Shown piece by piece: positions 4,796 through 5,339 of a DNA stretch of 5,339 nt. A model generated the notes under the pieces. The model worked only from the letters and a program-made list of their open reading frames with translations. It had not been told where the DNA came from and did not search any database. How positions within the stretch are numbered: the first letter of the stretch is position 1; each line of letters begins with the position of its first letter. The position numbers were made by a program, and so were the translations under genes. The DNA comes from Polyangia bacterium (GTDB taxonomy: Bacteria > Myxococcota_A > Polyangia > Polyangiales > Polyangiaceae), in contig JAUILJ010000627.1 of the NCBI GenBank assembly GCA_030433055.1, positions 1-5,339 of the forward strand, given 5' to 3'.

Positions 4796-5339
4796 TCGTG
4801 TTCCTGTACCCGGCCCAGGGCCGTGAGCAACCATTCCAGCACCCGAGTCGTCTGCGTCAGGTCGCTGACCAGATGGTCCGGCTCGAGCGCTGCGAGCTTC
4901 TCCCGCGGCTCGGGTCCCGTCGTGGTGATGAGCACGGGGACCCCAACGTGTTTCGCGGCGTGCACGTCGGAGCTGGAGTCCCCCACGATCACCACTCGAG
5001 CGCCTGCGCAGCGCTCGACGGCGCGCTCAGCCATTATCCGCCGGTCATCGTGGTCTTCAGCGAAGGCGCAGTACCCCAGTTCGAAGCGCGACCACAGCCC
5101 GACGTGATCCAGTTTCAGCCGCGCGGAACCGCTGAGATTGCCAGTCAGCAGGCCGAGCTGAACACCGCTGGTGGCGAGCGCGTCGAGCAGCGCCACGACC
5201 CCGGGCAACGGAGCACCTCGCCCCGGCGCCAGCAGCGCCGATAGGTACTTCAGGTACCGGCGCCACACCCCAGCTCGCGGCAGTTCACCGCCCACTCGGG
5301 CCGCCACCCCGACATCGGTGGCGCCGGCGAAGGTGATGC
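4792..5339 (-). CDS. HAD-superfamily phosphatase, phosphoglycolate-phosphatase-like (N-terminus off the right edge)
   Basis: The frame is open to the right edge; 181 residues are visible, ending at TGA 4794-4792. The first visible residues, FAGATDVGVA, match the cap-region G-x-TD-x-x-IA motif typical of Gph-like HAD enzymes. HAD motif II is LLTGN (Thr in LGLLTGN), the motif III Lys is in SARLKLDHVG, and motif IV is VVIVGDSSSDVHAAKHVGV, whose two Asp residues hold Mg2+. Motif I (DxDxT) should lie just beyond the window. Such enzymes remove phosphate from small molecules such as 2-phosphoglycolate in the cytoplasm; the exact substrate is not predictable. The C-terminus (DHLVSDLTQTTRVLEWL) is the usual last helix region of the family. 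The stop overlaps the thioesterase ATG, indicating coupled translation in one operon. A GTG at 5307 is an internal codon, not the start. Confidence 0.9.
   Translation of the reverse strand, partial: ITFAGATDVGVAARVGGELPRAGVWRRYLKYLSALLAPGRGAPLPGVVALLDALATSGVQLGLLTGNLSGSARLKLDHVGLWSRFELGYCAFAEDHDDRRIMAERAVERCAGARVVIVGDSSSDVHAAKHVGVPVLITTTGPEPREKLAALEPDHLVSDLTQTTRVLEWLLTALGRVQEHE
4801..4805 (-). promoter_or_regulatory. Ribosome binding site for the thioesterase
   Basis: On the minus strand AGGAA lies five bases before the ATG at 4795, within the last codons of the HAD gene. It decides between this start and the upstream in-frame ATG at 4834. Confidence 0.55.

Noticed and set aside
4811..4823. 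Near-palindrome cggccc-a-gggccg at the end of the HAD gene
   Set aside because: One-base loop, wholly coding, no T-run; such GC palindromes are expected by chance at this composition.
4796..4834. Upstream in-frame ATG (4834) as the thioesterase start
   Set aside because: It would add 13 Gly/Pro-rich residues with no family counterpart and a 43-bp overlap; the ATG at 4795 has the ATGA overlap and AGGAA site.

Overview
The window is GC-rich bacterial chromosomal DNA with dense coding, strongly G/C-biased third codon positions and no phage, IS, CRISPR or RNA gene visible. The codon use, the response-regulator-like protein with a long Pro/Ser/Thr/Arg-rich N-terminal extension, and the mix of lineage-specific proteins with ordinary hydrolases suggest a member of the Myxococcota (Polyangia-like). 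This is an inference from style, not from a marker gene.

Layout. (1) Positions 1-1391, minus strand: one long open frame that runs off the left edge. It encodes a protein with a disordered N-terminus, a degenerate receiver-like domain and the start of a second, more canonical receiver domain. (2) Positions 1392-1951: a divergent intergenic region of about 560 bp with no convincing gene but several short inverted repeats. TAGSCT boxes lie 6-7 nt before the start codons on both sides. (3) Positions 1952-3555, plus strand: two translationally coupled genes (ATGA overlap). The first is an exported or membrane-anchored protein of 434 residues that resembles the (alpha/alpha)6-barrel of linalool dehydratase/isomerase but lacks its catalytic His and Cys residues. 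The second is a 100-residue membrane protein. (4) Positions 5339-3506, minus strand: a three-gene convergent operon. It consists of a HAD phosphatase of the phosphoglycolate-phosphatase type (N-terminus off the right edge), a 4HBT/YbgC-type hotdog acyl-CoA thioesterase coupled to it by an ATGA overlap, and a 261-residue protein of unknown function behind a strong Shine-Dalgarno.

The plus-strand pair and the minus-strand operon converge and overlap by 50 bp at their 3' ends. A perfect 9-bp GC-rich hairpin sits just past the minus-strand stop, inside the membrane-protein gene.

Functionally, the right-hand operon joins two small-molecule hydrolases to an unknown helical protein. The left side looks like a signalling protein divergent from a cell-envelope gene pair. 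The most interesting item is the Ldi-like protein with its small membrane partner: the fold-level resemblance comes with a changed active site, so its activity is unknown.
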